A stretch of DNA of 7,662 nucleotides from an uncultured Bacteroidia bacterium (lineage in GTDB: Bacteria; Bacteroidota; Bacteroidia; Bacteroidales; UBA932). The position numbers were made by a program, and so were the translations under genes. Below the pieces are notes generated by a model. That model searched no databases and was not told where the DNA came from. It was given only the letters and a program-made list of their open reading frames with translations. Positions 1 through 6,423 of this stretch are shown here, one piece after another; within the stretch, counting starts at the first letter, position 1; each line of letters starts with the position of its first letter. The stretch lies in contig CACXHG010000033.1 in the NCBI GenBank assembly GCA_902767355.1, positions 1-7,662 on the forward strand. Reading direction: 5' to 3'.

Positions 1-192
1 CACATAGCGGTCGGCCTCCGGGTCGTCTATCTCCAGCCGGCCCAGCTCCTGATCGGCATAGGGGCCGAAAGTGAAGTATGCCGCGAGGGAGGATATACCC
101 TGACGGTCTGCCGTAGGCAGGACAGGTTCGGGTTTATGGCAGCCTGCCACGAGCAAGGCCGCGCCTATCATTATATAAACAACTCTTTTCAT
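1..192 (-). CDS. Partial surface lipoprotein encoded downstream of SusD (5' part only)
   Basis: The first 64 codons of a gene that continues past the left edge. The product begins MKRVVYIMIGAALLVAGC, a short basic N-terminus, a hydrophobic stretch and a lipobox (L14-V-A-G-C18), so it should be cleaved by signal peptidase II and lipidated on Cys18. The mature part starts HKPEPVLPTADRQGISSLAAYF and has no recognisable catalytic motif in the part visible. Its ATG lies only 2 bp after the SusD stop (TAA-TT-ATG), so translation is probably coupled to susD. In Sus-type loci this position is usually filled by an outer-membrane surface glycan-binding protein (SusE/SusF-like or SGBP) or a lipidated glycoside hydrolase. 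The 'G-I-S-S-L-x-A-x-F' stretch recalls the start of a beta-sandwich domain in DUF5018-like lipoproteins, but this is a weak resemblance. The gene is real with good confidence; its function is not determined. Confidence 0.85.
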   Translation of the reverse strand, partial: MKRVVYIMIGAALLVAGCHKPEPVLPTADRQGISSLAAYFTFGPYADQELGRLEIDDPEADRYV

Positions 193-194
193 AA

Positions 195-1841
195 TTATCT
201 CCATTCAGGATATTGTTCTACAAGTGCATTTGAACTCAGTTCGCCCTCGGGCAGGGGGAAGCGGTACATCTTGGCGGGGAAGTTGCGGTCCTTGTCATCA
301 ACAGAGACATAGGTATAGAGGAACTGGCCTTCCACGGCGGTAGGCTCTATCTTGAGGCCGTGCACCTGATAGCCGTTCAGGCCTGTAGGATAAGCCTGGG
401 CTGCCTCTTCCCAGCGGCGCAGGTCCCAATACCAGAGACCTTCGAAAGCCAGCTCAACCCGGCGTTCCTGGCGGATTGCCTGCCAGAGTGCGGCCCCGCT
501 CTTGTCGCTGTAGGGCAGTCCTACGCGCGCGCGGATGGCCCGTACCGCCGCATTCGCGCCTGCAGGATCGTTACTGCGATAGCAGGCCTCGGCCTTGTTG
601 AGCAGGGCTTCGCCATAGCGGAGAACCACGAAATGCTGGGTACTCTGGGTACGCTCGCTGAGGTCGTGGGTTTCATCTACCAGCTTGCGCAGATAATAGC
701 CGGTGGTGGTGCGGCCCTGCGGCTGCGGCTCCTTGTTCCAGGTGCACCAGCCGTCCGTACCACCCACGTAGGGCTCTATCTTGCGCTTTTTCCAAGGCGC
801 GCCATTATAGAGTATGGTCGCATGGAAACGGGGCTCCAGAAGGGCATACGGGGGTTCTGCCGTAGTGGAAGAATGCCAGGGCGTCCAGTCCGGGAAGCCT
901 CCGGTGGCCAGCTCGTAGCTCTCGACCATCTCCTGGGTAGGGGTACCGTAGCCTCCACCCTGCTGGTCCACCAGCTTGTAGTCGCCGCCGGGGGTGTAGT
1001 AATAATCAAACTCGTGATAAACCGCATCGCTGTAAGAGAAGTTATACTGGAGTATGGACTCCTTGTTGCCTGACACGGTGAATACTTTGGCATAATCGTC
1101 CAGCAGCCCGTAGCCCAGCTGCTCGAGGGCATCGGCTGCGGAGATCACATCTGCCCAGCGCTCTGCGTAGAGCATCGAGCGGCAGATCAGGGCGTATGCG
1201 GCGCCCTTGTCCAGGCGGCCCTTTGCGGCAGCCTTCTCGGGCAGGTTCTCGGCGGCGAAATTAAGGTCGGCCGACACGAAATCCCAGCCTTCCTCTTCGG
1301 AAGAGAGGGCTTTGTCTATGGCAATCTTGCTCAGGTCCTCATCGTAGATGATGATTTCCTTGTAGCGTTTTACCAGTTCGAAATAGAGCCAGCCACGCAT
1401 CAGGCGAAGCTCTGCCATCAGGCGGGTCTGATCGGCCTGGGGAAGGCCGCCGCCCAGGGCCTTGAGGTTGCTGATGGCCTCGTTGGTGCGGCGCACCGCA
1501 GAATAAAGTTCGGTCCAGCAGCCCAGATATACCGATACGAAATTGGCAGTAAGGTCGGCTCCGCCATAAGCTACCTGACTGGGAATGAGGTTGTAGGCGA
1601 AATTGTTGTAGCCGCCGTACTTGAATTCGTCGGTAAAGGCCTCGGTTATGCCGACCGTACTGGGCCAGTTGGCAAAAATGTCGTATGTATAGGAGTACAC
1701 GTTATTGACGGCATACTCTGCACTCTCCGTCGAAGCCCACATCACCTTGTCGGAGATGCTGTCGCGGGGAGTCATGTCCAGAAAGTCGTTGCAGGCTGCC
1801 AGAACGCAGCAGAGAGAAAGTGCTAAAAGAATCTTTTTCAT
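195..1841 (-). CDS. RagB/SusD family outer-membrane nutrient-binding lipoprotein
   Basis: A full-length (548 aa) SusD-like protein. SusD proteins sit on the cell surface as a lid on the SusC barrel and bind the incoming glycan or sugar. The N-terminus has a lysine-containing signal peptide and lipobox (L14-A-A-C17), followed by the family-typical N-D-F-L-D-M-T-P-R opening of the mature protein. The middle is the helical TPR-like scaffold. Near the C-terminus come R-Y-G-E-A-L-L-N-K-A-E-A (about residues 408-419) and E-R-R-V-E-L-A-F-E-G followed by W-D-L-R-R-W (about 459-478), both hallmarks of the SusD C-terminal region. The end, with FPLPEGEL and then an N-x-L-V-E-Q-Y-P motif, is also typical. 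It starts 13 bp after the SusC stop, with a weak AGGA-like sequence in the gap, and is followed 2 bp later by another lipoprotein gene. Ligand specificity cannot be read from the sequence; the neighbouring RENBP-like epimerase makes an amino sugar or sialylated glycan one possibility. Confidence 0.97.
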   Translation of the reverse strand: MKKILLALSLCCVLAACNDFLDMTPRDSISDKVMWASTESAEYAVNNVYSYTYDIFANWPSTVGITEAFTDEFKYGGYNNFAYNLIPSQVAYGGADLTANFVSVYLGCWTELYSAVRRTNEAISNLKALGGGLPQADQTRLMAELRLMRGWLYFELVKRYKEIIIYDEDLSKIAIDKALSSEEEGWDFVSADLNFAAENLPEKAAAKGRLDKGAAYALICRSMLYAERWADVISAADALEQLGYGLLDDYAKVFTVSGNKESILQYNFSYSDAVYHEFDYYYTPGGDYKLVDQQGGGYGTPTQEMVESYELATGGFPDWTPWHSSTTAEPPYALLEPRFHATILYNGAPWKKRKIEPYVGGTDGWCTWNKEPQPQGRTTTGYYLRKLVDETHDLSERTQSTQHFVVLRYGEALLNKAEACYRSNDPAGANAAVRAIRARVGLPYSDKSGAALWQAIRQERRVELAFEGLWYWDLRRWEEAAQAYPTGLNGYQVHGLKIEPTAVEGQFLYTYVSVDDKDRNFPAKMYRFPLPEGELSSNALVEQYPEWR

Positions 1842-1854
1842 AAGGCATCCTGGT

Positions 1855-4800
1855 TTATAAGGTTATTGTTATACCGCCCATAATGTTGCGCTGCTGCGGG
1901 TAGTAGCCGTTGTTCACGCCCGGAGCCTCGGGGTCGATGCCAGCCGGCAGGCCGTCCAGGGTGAAGAGGTTGTTGCCCTCCACGAAGATGCGCAGGGCCT
2001 CTACGCTGAATGTGCGGGTGAATGACTGCGGCAGCGTATAGCCAAGACGGGCCGTCTTGAGACGGACATATTTGCCGTCGCGCCACCAGAAGCTGGAGTT
2101 GAGGCCGTTGTGCCCGCCGTGGCCGGTATTGCCAAGAGTCAGGCGGGGGAATATTCCGTCCGGATTGTCCAGGCTGTAGGCGTTCTCCACAAGGAACAGC
2201 GGGGAATTGCCGCCCTCCTTGAAAGTGCGGGTCCAGACAGTGTTGTCGTCGACGCCGTTGTAGTAGTTACCCAGCATGGATACCTGGAACAGTGCGCCGC
2301 CTGTGAACTGCAGGTTCATATCGAAGCCGTTCCAGGTGGCGTTGACATTCAGACCGAAAGTCAGTTCCGGGCGGTTGCTCTTGCCAAAGATGCCGCGGTC
2401 TCCGGACCAGTCTATCACGCCGTCGCCGTTCATATCCTTGTACTTGATGTCGCCGATGTTGGGACGGGAGTTGCCGTACCAGGCCGAGTTGTCGATCTCT
2501 TCTTCGCTGCGGTAGAGCCCCTCTGCAATCCAACCGTCGATGGCAGCATAGGTTGTGCCTGTGACTTTCTGCCACTGAGCGATATTCGGTTCGTCGTTAT
2601 ATTTGAGCCAGCGGGTCTTGGAGTAAGTCACGGTGCCGGCAAGCTCGTAGAAGAGAGGCTTGCCGCCCAGCTCGAAGTGGTTGCGATGGGTGATGAGCAC
2701 GTCTATACCCTTGGCGTCGATGGCATTGCCATTTATATACGTAGGGTAATAACCTCCCATGGAGTCGGGGTGTCCGCCGCGGTTCGAAGAGAGGATGTCG
2801 AATGTATAATTGTAAAATGCGTCAATCTCGCCGCCGAGGAGTCCGTTCCACAGGGAGAAATCGAAACCGACATTATACGACAGGGTCTTCTCCCAGGTCA
2901 GATCCTTGTTGGGGATTCCGGAGGTATAGTAAGAAGGGATGGCCGTGCCGTTGTACACGACTTTCGGCCCTGCCGCATATTTGCTCAGGAACATGTAGGG
3001 AGACACTCCGTCGTTTCCGAGCAGACCCACGGAAGCGCGCAGCTTGAGGTTGTCCAGGGCGGTGAGGTTCTGCATGAACGATTCCTTGGAGATATTCCAG
3101 CCCACGGACGCCGAGGGGAAGAAGCCCCAGCGGGTTTTGGTCATGCCGGCAAACTTGTAGGAGCCATCGTAACGCCCGGTAAATTCGGCCAGATATTTCT
3201 CGTCGTAATTATAGCGGATGCGGCCCACATAGCCGGCGCTGCGGGAAGCGTCGCTGCCGCCCGAAAGCGGGCTTGCGGTGGGTGTGCCTTTGCTCAACTC
3301 CGGCAGCAGGGCAAACGGAAGGTTCCTGACATAGGCACTCAGGTTGTTGGTCTGCCAGTCGCGCATCTCGGCCAGGGCCAGAACCTCCACATTGTGCAGG
3401 CCGAAGGAGTTTATGTAAGACAGGCTGGCCTGGCCGGTCATAGTCTGGGAATAGACACTGCCCTCGCCCAGCTTGATGCCGTTGGCCGTGCCGTTGACAT
3501 CGATCATCGGGGTGCCCCATGTCCAGTTGCCGTCGGCATCCCTGCGGCGGACCGCCACATAATAGGGAGTATCCAGATTCTTGTTGTAAGAAGTATGATA
3601 GTCATAGGATCCGCTCACCTTCGCCTCCAGGCCCTTTACCCAGGGAATCTCCCAGGTCAGCGAGGCATTGAGAGTACCGCTGAAGCCGTTGGTCTTCTTG
3701 CTGCCCGAATTGTACAGTGCAGCCAGCGGGCTGTAGGGATAAGCCTGGTTGGTAGGGATGGAACCTGTATAAAGGCCATCATGCATCTCGGGCAGGTAAG
3801 GATGGATGCCGATGACCTGATGGGCCACCGAGAACCAGCCCACCTCGCTGGTAGCTCCCGATTCAGAACCGTCGGAACCCCCGGAGAGGAAGCGCGGGGT
3901 CTCGCGCCTGGACACCACTCCGCTCAGGCCGGCGTTGAACACCAGATGTTTTGCCAGGCGGCTCTCGATATTTGTGCGGACATTATAGCGGTTATAGTTG
4001 TAACCATCTATATTACCCTTCTGGCCGAGATAGCCTGCAGAAATGAAATATTTGGAATTTTCGCTGCCGCCCTGCACCGTAACGTTGTGCTTGGCGGTGC
4101 GGCCGGTGCCGAACACCTTCTTGATATAGTCCACATTGTCCCAGCCGTCGGTGGGGTCGCCGTTGAGCATCGCCTCCACGTTCGCCAGCGTGTAATACGG
4201 CTCATACTCGTCTTCAGAAGCAATCGCGCCGCTCGCCAGCTGGTCCATCTCCTGGGCCAGGTTATAATAATAGGCGAACTGCGGGCCGTTCATGAATTTA
4301 GGGAAGTTGGCGTTCATGGAGATACCCATCGAGCCGTTGTAGGTGATAGTCGGAGTGCCCTTGGCGCCGCGACGGGTGGTGATGATAATCACACCGCCGG
4401 CTGCCTTGAGACCATAGACGGCGGCGGATGCGCCATCCTTCAGCACCGATACGCTCTCGATGTCGGCAGGGTCGATATCGTTGATATTGTCCACGGGAAA
4501 ACCGTCCACCACATAGGCCACGCCGTAAACGGAACCGCGGATGCGCAGCGAAGCCTGGTCCAGGCCGGGCTCACCGGATTCCTGCACCGACGAGATGCCG
4601 GGCAGCTTTCCGGCCAGCACCTGGGATACGTTGGTGGCGGGGGCCTTGAGCAGCTCCTCACCCTTGATGGCGGAAACCGCGGCGGTCATGGTCTCTTTCT
4701 TAACCGTACCATAGCCGACTACCACCGTACCTTCCAGGTAGATGGAGTCTTCTTTCATAGTGACATTTATTGGACTGTGTCCATCGCTGGTGCGGTCTAT

Positions 4801-5043
4801 GGTCTCCAGACCGAGACAGAAGAATTCGATCACATCTCCTTCGGCGGCGCGCAGCGAATATGTGCCGTCCGCGCCGGTGACAGTACCGTTGGAGGTCCCT
4901 TTGACCATAACGGTGACGCCGGCAAGCGGCTTGCCGTCCGAATCGATGACTTTGCCCTTTATATAAGACTGGGCAAAAACGGGTGTGGCCGCCAGCATAA
5001 AGCCTGCGGCAACAAGCGTCAAGAATCGGAATAAATGCTTCAT
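1855..5043 (-). CDS. SusC/RagA family TonB-linked outer-membrane transporter
   Basis: A full-length (1062 aa) TonB-dependent transporter that should import the ligand captured by the adjacent SusD through the outer membrane, energised by TonB-ExbBD. The signal peptide is about residues 1-24 (ATPVFA, cleavage before Q25). A carboxypeptidase-D-regulatory-like beta-sandwich spans about 27-97 (IKGKVIDSDGKPLAGVTVMV, then G-T-x-G-x-Y). Next comes the SusC-type V-V-V-G-Y-G-T motif (107-113), then a plug domain to about residue 226 containing LRIRG (167-171), YVVDGFPV and the signature S-V-x-V-L-K-D-G-A-S-A-A-V-Y-G. The rest is a 22-stranded-type barrel with the usual late motifs: DMNGDGVID (870-878), RPELTFGLN, K-Y-V-R-L-K-T-A-R-L-G-Y and FVEGNNLFTL. 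There is no N-terminal STN domain, so no anti-sigma signalling role is indicated. The last residue is Leu rather than the usual aromatic. It lies 13 bp after the epimerase stop and 13 bp before susD, so it is the second gene of the operon. Confidence 0.98.
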   Translation of the reverse strand: MKHLFRFLTLVAAGFMLAATPVFAQSYIKGKVIDSDGKPLAGVTVMVKGTSNGTVTGADGTYSLRAAEGDVIEFFCLGLETIDRTSDGHSPINVTMKEDSIYLEGTVVVGYGTVKKETMTAAVSAIKGEELLKAPATNVSQVLAGKLPGISSVQESGEPGLDQASLRIRGSVYGVAYVVDGFPVDNINDIDPADIESVSVLKDGASAAVYGLKAAGGVIIITTRRGAKGTPTITYNGSMGISMNANFPKFMNGPQFAYYYNLAQEMDQLASGAIASEDEYEPYYTLANVEAMLNGDPTDGWDNVDYIKKVFGTGRTAKHNVTVQGGSENSKYFISAGYLGQKGNIDGYNYNRYNVRTNIESRLAKHLVFNAGLSGVVSRRETPRFLSGGSDGSESGATSEVGWFSVAHQVIGIHPYLPEMHDGLYTGSIPTNQAYPYSPLAALYNSGSKKTNGFSGTLNASLTWEIPWVKGLEAKVSGSYDYHTSYNKNLDTPYYVAVRRRDADGNWTWGTPMIDVNGTANGIKLGEGSVYSQTMTGQASLSYINSFGLHNVEVLALAEMRDWQTNNLSAYVRNLPFALLPELSKGTPTASPLSGGSDASRSAGYVGRIRYNYDEKYLAEFTGRYDGSYKFAGMTKTRWGFFPSASVGWNISKESFMQNLTALDNLKLRASVGLLGNDGVSPYMFLSKYAAGPKVVYNGTAIPSYYTSGIPNKDLTWEKTLSYNVGFDFSLWNGLLGGEIDAFYNYTFDILSSNRGGHPDSMGGYYPTYINGNAIDAKGIDVLITHRNHFELGGKPLFYELAGTVTYSKTRWLKYNDEPNIAQWQKVTGTTYAAIDGWIAEGLYRSEEEIDNSAWYGNSRPNIGDIKYKDMNGDGVIDWSGDRGIFGKSNRPELTFGLNVNATWNGFDMNLQFTGGALFQVSMLGNYYNGVDDNTVWTRTFKEGGNSPLFLVENAYSLDNPDGIFPRLTLGNTGHGGHNGLNSSFWWRDGKYVRLKTARLGYTLPQSFTRTFSVEALRIFVEGNNLFTLDGLPAGIDPEAPGVNNGYYPQQRNIMGGITITL

Positions 5044-5056
5044 TAGCTATTGTAGA

Positions 5057-6244
5057 TTAGTTTGTTTTGTCTGCTATCTGATTGAGTATGTTGCCTATCT
5101 GATACAGGCCGCGGGGCACGTGGAAGCAGCCCTTCCATTTGCCGCCTTTAAGCGGCAGCAGCACCTCGCCGCGACGGTTAAGGTATCCGAACCACTCGGG
5201 ATACTCGTCGTCCCGGAAGTTCTTCCAGAGATAGTCGTCCAGCTTGAGGAACCAGTCCAGGGCCTTGGCGTTGCCGGTGAGTTGATAGCCCTTGATCATG
5301 GTGATGGCACTCTCGAAATGCACCCACCAGAGCTTCTGGTCCCATTCCAGCTCTTGAGTAGGATAGCCCTTGCGGTCCATAAAATAAAAAATACCACCAA
5401 ACTGTTTGTCCCAACCATAATCAATCACCCGAAGGGCTATCTCCATACTCTTGTCTATTATATCCTTGCGGTCCAGTCTCAGACCCAGATTCATCATAAA
5501 CCACAGCGCTTCCAGGTCGTGACCGGGGTTGACCTTGCGGCCTTCAAAACAATCCACCAGGGAGCCGTCCGGAGCCAGGTTTTCCACCATGACTCCAAGG
5601 TCCGGCTGGTAGAACACGTCGAACACCTCGTGCAGCGCCTCTTCTATCGTGCTGTCCAGCAATTTTTTATCTTCGATAATCGGCTCCACCTCGAGCGCCA
5701 TGTTGCAGATGATCATGGGTAGGGCGAAATCCTTCATCGGGCGTGTTCCCGGCACAGCCTTGGTCCATATTCCCTTGGGATTGCTGCGGCGCTCCAGTAT
5801 CCTCCGGAAGGTCTTGCGCGCCACATCGGCATAGTGCTCGCTGCCGGTGGCCACCGCCATCTGCGCGAAGGCCATGCAGGCGAAAGTGTTGGAAAATATG
5901 TTGTAGGGCTGGATGATGGGGTTCCCCTCACGGGTCAGCGAGAAATAGAAATCATAATTGCCGTCGTGCCCGTATTTGTCCAGGAAATCAGCGCCTTGGC
6001 GGGCGCACTCCAGCCAGGCGGGATTCTTTTCCACCTGGTTGTATAGCATCGCGAACATCCAAACCTCGCGCCCCTGCAGCCACACGAACTTGTCGGTATC
6101 GAACACACTGCCGTCGCGCATCAGGCAAGTGAAGTAACCGCCGTATTCAAGATCCTGAGACTTTTCCAGCCAAAAAGGCAATACCCTGCCATAAAGCTCG
6201 TTATTATATTTGCTCGCGAGTTGTTTGAAATCTCTGCCTGTCAT
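5057..6244 (-). CDS. N-acylglucosamine 2-epimerase (AGE/RENBP) family sugar epimerase
   Basis: A 395 aa cytoplasmic enzyme (no signal peptide) with the normal length of the (alpha/alpha)6-barrel AGE superfamily, which interconverts sugars at C2 (GlcNAc/ManNAc in the name branch; cellobiose/mannobiose or mannose in others). Visible motifs are W-L-Q-G-R-E-V-W-M-F (55-64, with the active-site Arg59), NPGHDLEALW (239-248, His242), K-L-W-W-V-H-F-E (304-311, His309 and Glu311), PEWFGYL (349-355) and KGCFHVPR (371-378, His375). His242 and His375 match the catalytic histidine pair known in characterised AGE enzymes. The E-W-F-G-Y-L and K-G-C-F-H-V-P-R blocks are very close to mammalian renin-binding protein/GlcNAc 2-epimerase, which favours ManNAc/GlcNAc epimerisation, as for the RENBP-like ManNAc epimerase used for sialic acid catabolism in Bacteroides fragilis. 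It is the first gene of the operon, about 40 nt downstream of a predicted promoter and divergent from a ROK regulator. Family certain; substrate inferred. Confidence 0.94.
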   Translation of the reverse strand: MTGRDFKQLASKYNNELYGRVLPFWLEKSQDLEYGGYFTCLMRDGSVFDTDKFVWLQGREVWMFAMLYNQVEKNPAWLECARQGADFLDKYGHDGNYDFYFSLTREGNPIIQPYNIFSNTFACMAFAQMAVATGSEHYADVARKTFRRILERRSNPKGIWTKAVPGTRPMKDFALPMIICNMALEVEPIIEDKKLLDSTIEEALHEVFDVFYQPDLGVMVENLAPDGSLVDCFEGRKVNPGHDLEALWFMMNLGLRLDRKDIIDKSMEIALRVIDYGWDKQFGGIFYFMDRKGYPTQELEWDQKLWWVHFESAITMIKGYQLTGNAKALDWFLKLDDYLWKNFRDDEYPEWFGYLNRRGEVLLPLKGGKWKGCFHVPRGLYQIGNILNQIADKTN

Positions 6245-6288
6245 AGTTCCATGTTTATTTAATATCTGACTTTTCTAACATAACACGA

Positions 6289-6319
6289 CAAATTTACGAA
6301 ACATCAAAAAATATCCAAA
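6289..6319 (-). promoter_or_regulatory. Bacteroides-type promoter of the epimerase-susC-susD operon
   Basis: Read on the minus strand, TTTG (6319-6316) is followed by 19 bp and then TAAATTTG (6296-6289). This matches the Bacteroidetes primary sigma consensus of a -33 TTTG and a -7 TAnnTTTG with about 19-21 bp between them. Transcription would start near 6284, giving a 5' leader of about 40 nt before the epimerase ATG at 6244. The -33 box lies inside an inverted repeat, so a repressor bound there would block the polymerase. This is a consensus match only; the start point is not measured. Confidence 0.72.
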
Positions 6320-6326
6320 TATTTTT
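6307..6326. promoter_or_regulatory. Candidate operator 1: inverted repeat over the -33 box
   Basis: A perfect 8-bp inverted repeat, AAAAATAT (6307-6314), spacer CCAA, ATATTTTT (6319-6326). It is centred on the predicted -33 element (6316-6319) of the minus-strand promoter. AT-rich palindromes are typical of ROK repressor operators (NagC, Mlc, XylR), and the adjacent divergent gene encodes a ROK regulator, so it is a plausible binding site. In AT-rich DNA short A/T palindromes also arise by chance. Confidence 0.45.
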
Positions 6327-6346
6327 AACAATTTGTTAAAAAATAT
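6319..6346. promoter_or_regulatory. Candidate operator 2: long AT-rich palindrome upstream of the operon promoter
   Basis: The core is a perfect 9-bp inverted repeat, TTTTTAACA (6322-6330), spacer ATT, TGTTAAAAA (6334-6342). With a single-base offset the symmetry continues outward to ATATTTTT (6319-6326) and AAAAATAT (6339-6346), making a near-palindrome of 28 bp. The AACA/TGTT core resembles the AT-rich symmetric operators of ROK regulators such as XylR and NagC. It lies directly upstream of the minus-strand -33 box, shares an arm with operator 1, and is about 80 bp upstream of the ROK gene's own start point. It is the strongest candidate ROK site in the region. Confidence 0.55.
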
Positions 6347-6365
6347 CGATGTGTTTTTTACATCG
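6347..6365. promoter_or_regulatory. Candidate operator 3: CGATGT-N7-ACATCG inverted repeat
   Basis: A perfect 6-bp inverted repeat, CGATGT (6347-6352), seven-base T-rich spacer, ACATCG (6360-6365). It sits between the two divergent promoters, with its inner edge 12 bp upstream of the ROK gene's -33 element. Its arms are GC-containing and differ from operators 1 and 2, so it could be a site for a second regulator, or for the ROK protein in autoregulation. As RNA it could fold into a weak 6-bp hairpin, but no transcript is expected to cover it from either predicted promoter. Confidence 0.4.
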
Positions 6366-6377
6366 CCTCAATTTTTC

Positions 6378-6408
6378 TTGTTTTTTGCATCCGGGATAAA
6401 TATCTTTG
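6378..6408 (+). promoter_or_regulatory. Bacteroides-type promoter of the ROK regulator gene
   Basis: TTG (6378-6380) is followed by 20 bp and TATCTTTG (6401-6408), an exact TAnnTTTG -7 element at the consensus spacing. Transcription would begin at about 6412-6415, leaving only about 10 nt before the ATG at 6424. The -7 element contains the in-frame TTG (6406) that would give the longest reading frame, which argues against that TTG being the start codon. Confidence 0.7.
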
Positions 6409-6423
6409 TATGGCAATAACGAT

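Noticed and set aside
360..1073. A 237-codon plus-strand frame opposite susD
   Set aside because: Also codon-in-register with the sense gene and explained by the same codon avoidance; no domain features.
1842..1854. A possible terminator or hairpin in the susC-susD gap (attenuation between the two genes)
   Set aside because: The gap is only 13 bp and shows no inverted repeat or T-run.
2110..5034. A 974-codon open frame on the plus strand opposite susC
   Set aside because: It is in exact codon register with susC on the other strand, so antisense stops would need TTA, CTA or TCA sense codons, which this GC-rich gene avoids. The frame ends near the gene's edge, where sense TTA appears. The translation has no recognisable domain or signal.
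4985..5722. A 245-codon plus-strand frame spanning the epimerase/susC junction
   Set aside because: It crosses two well-supported minus-strand genes and their gap, and its translation shows no family motif.
6347..6365. The CGATGT/ACATCG repeat as a transcription terminator
   Set aside because: The stem is only 6 bp, the T-run is in the loop rather than after the stem, and it lies between two divergent promoters where no transcript is expected to end.
6406..6423. TTG start for the ROK gene giving 404 residues
   Set aside because: The TTG is inside the predicted -7 promoter element and an ATG lies 18 bp further in frame at the usual distance from the winged helix.
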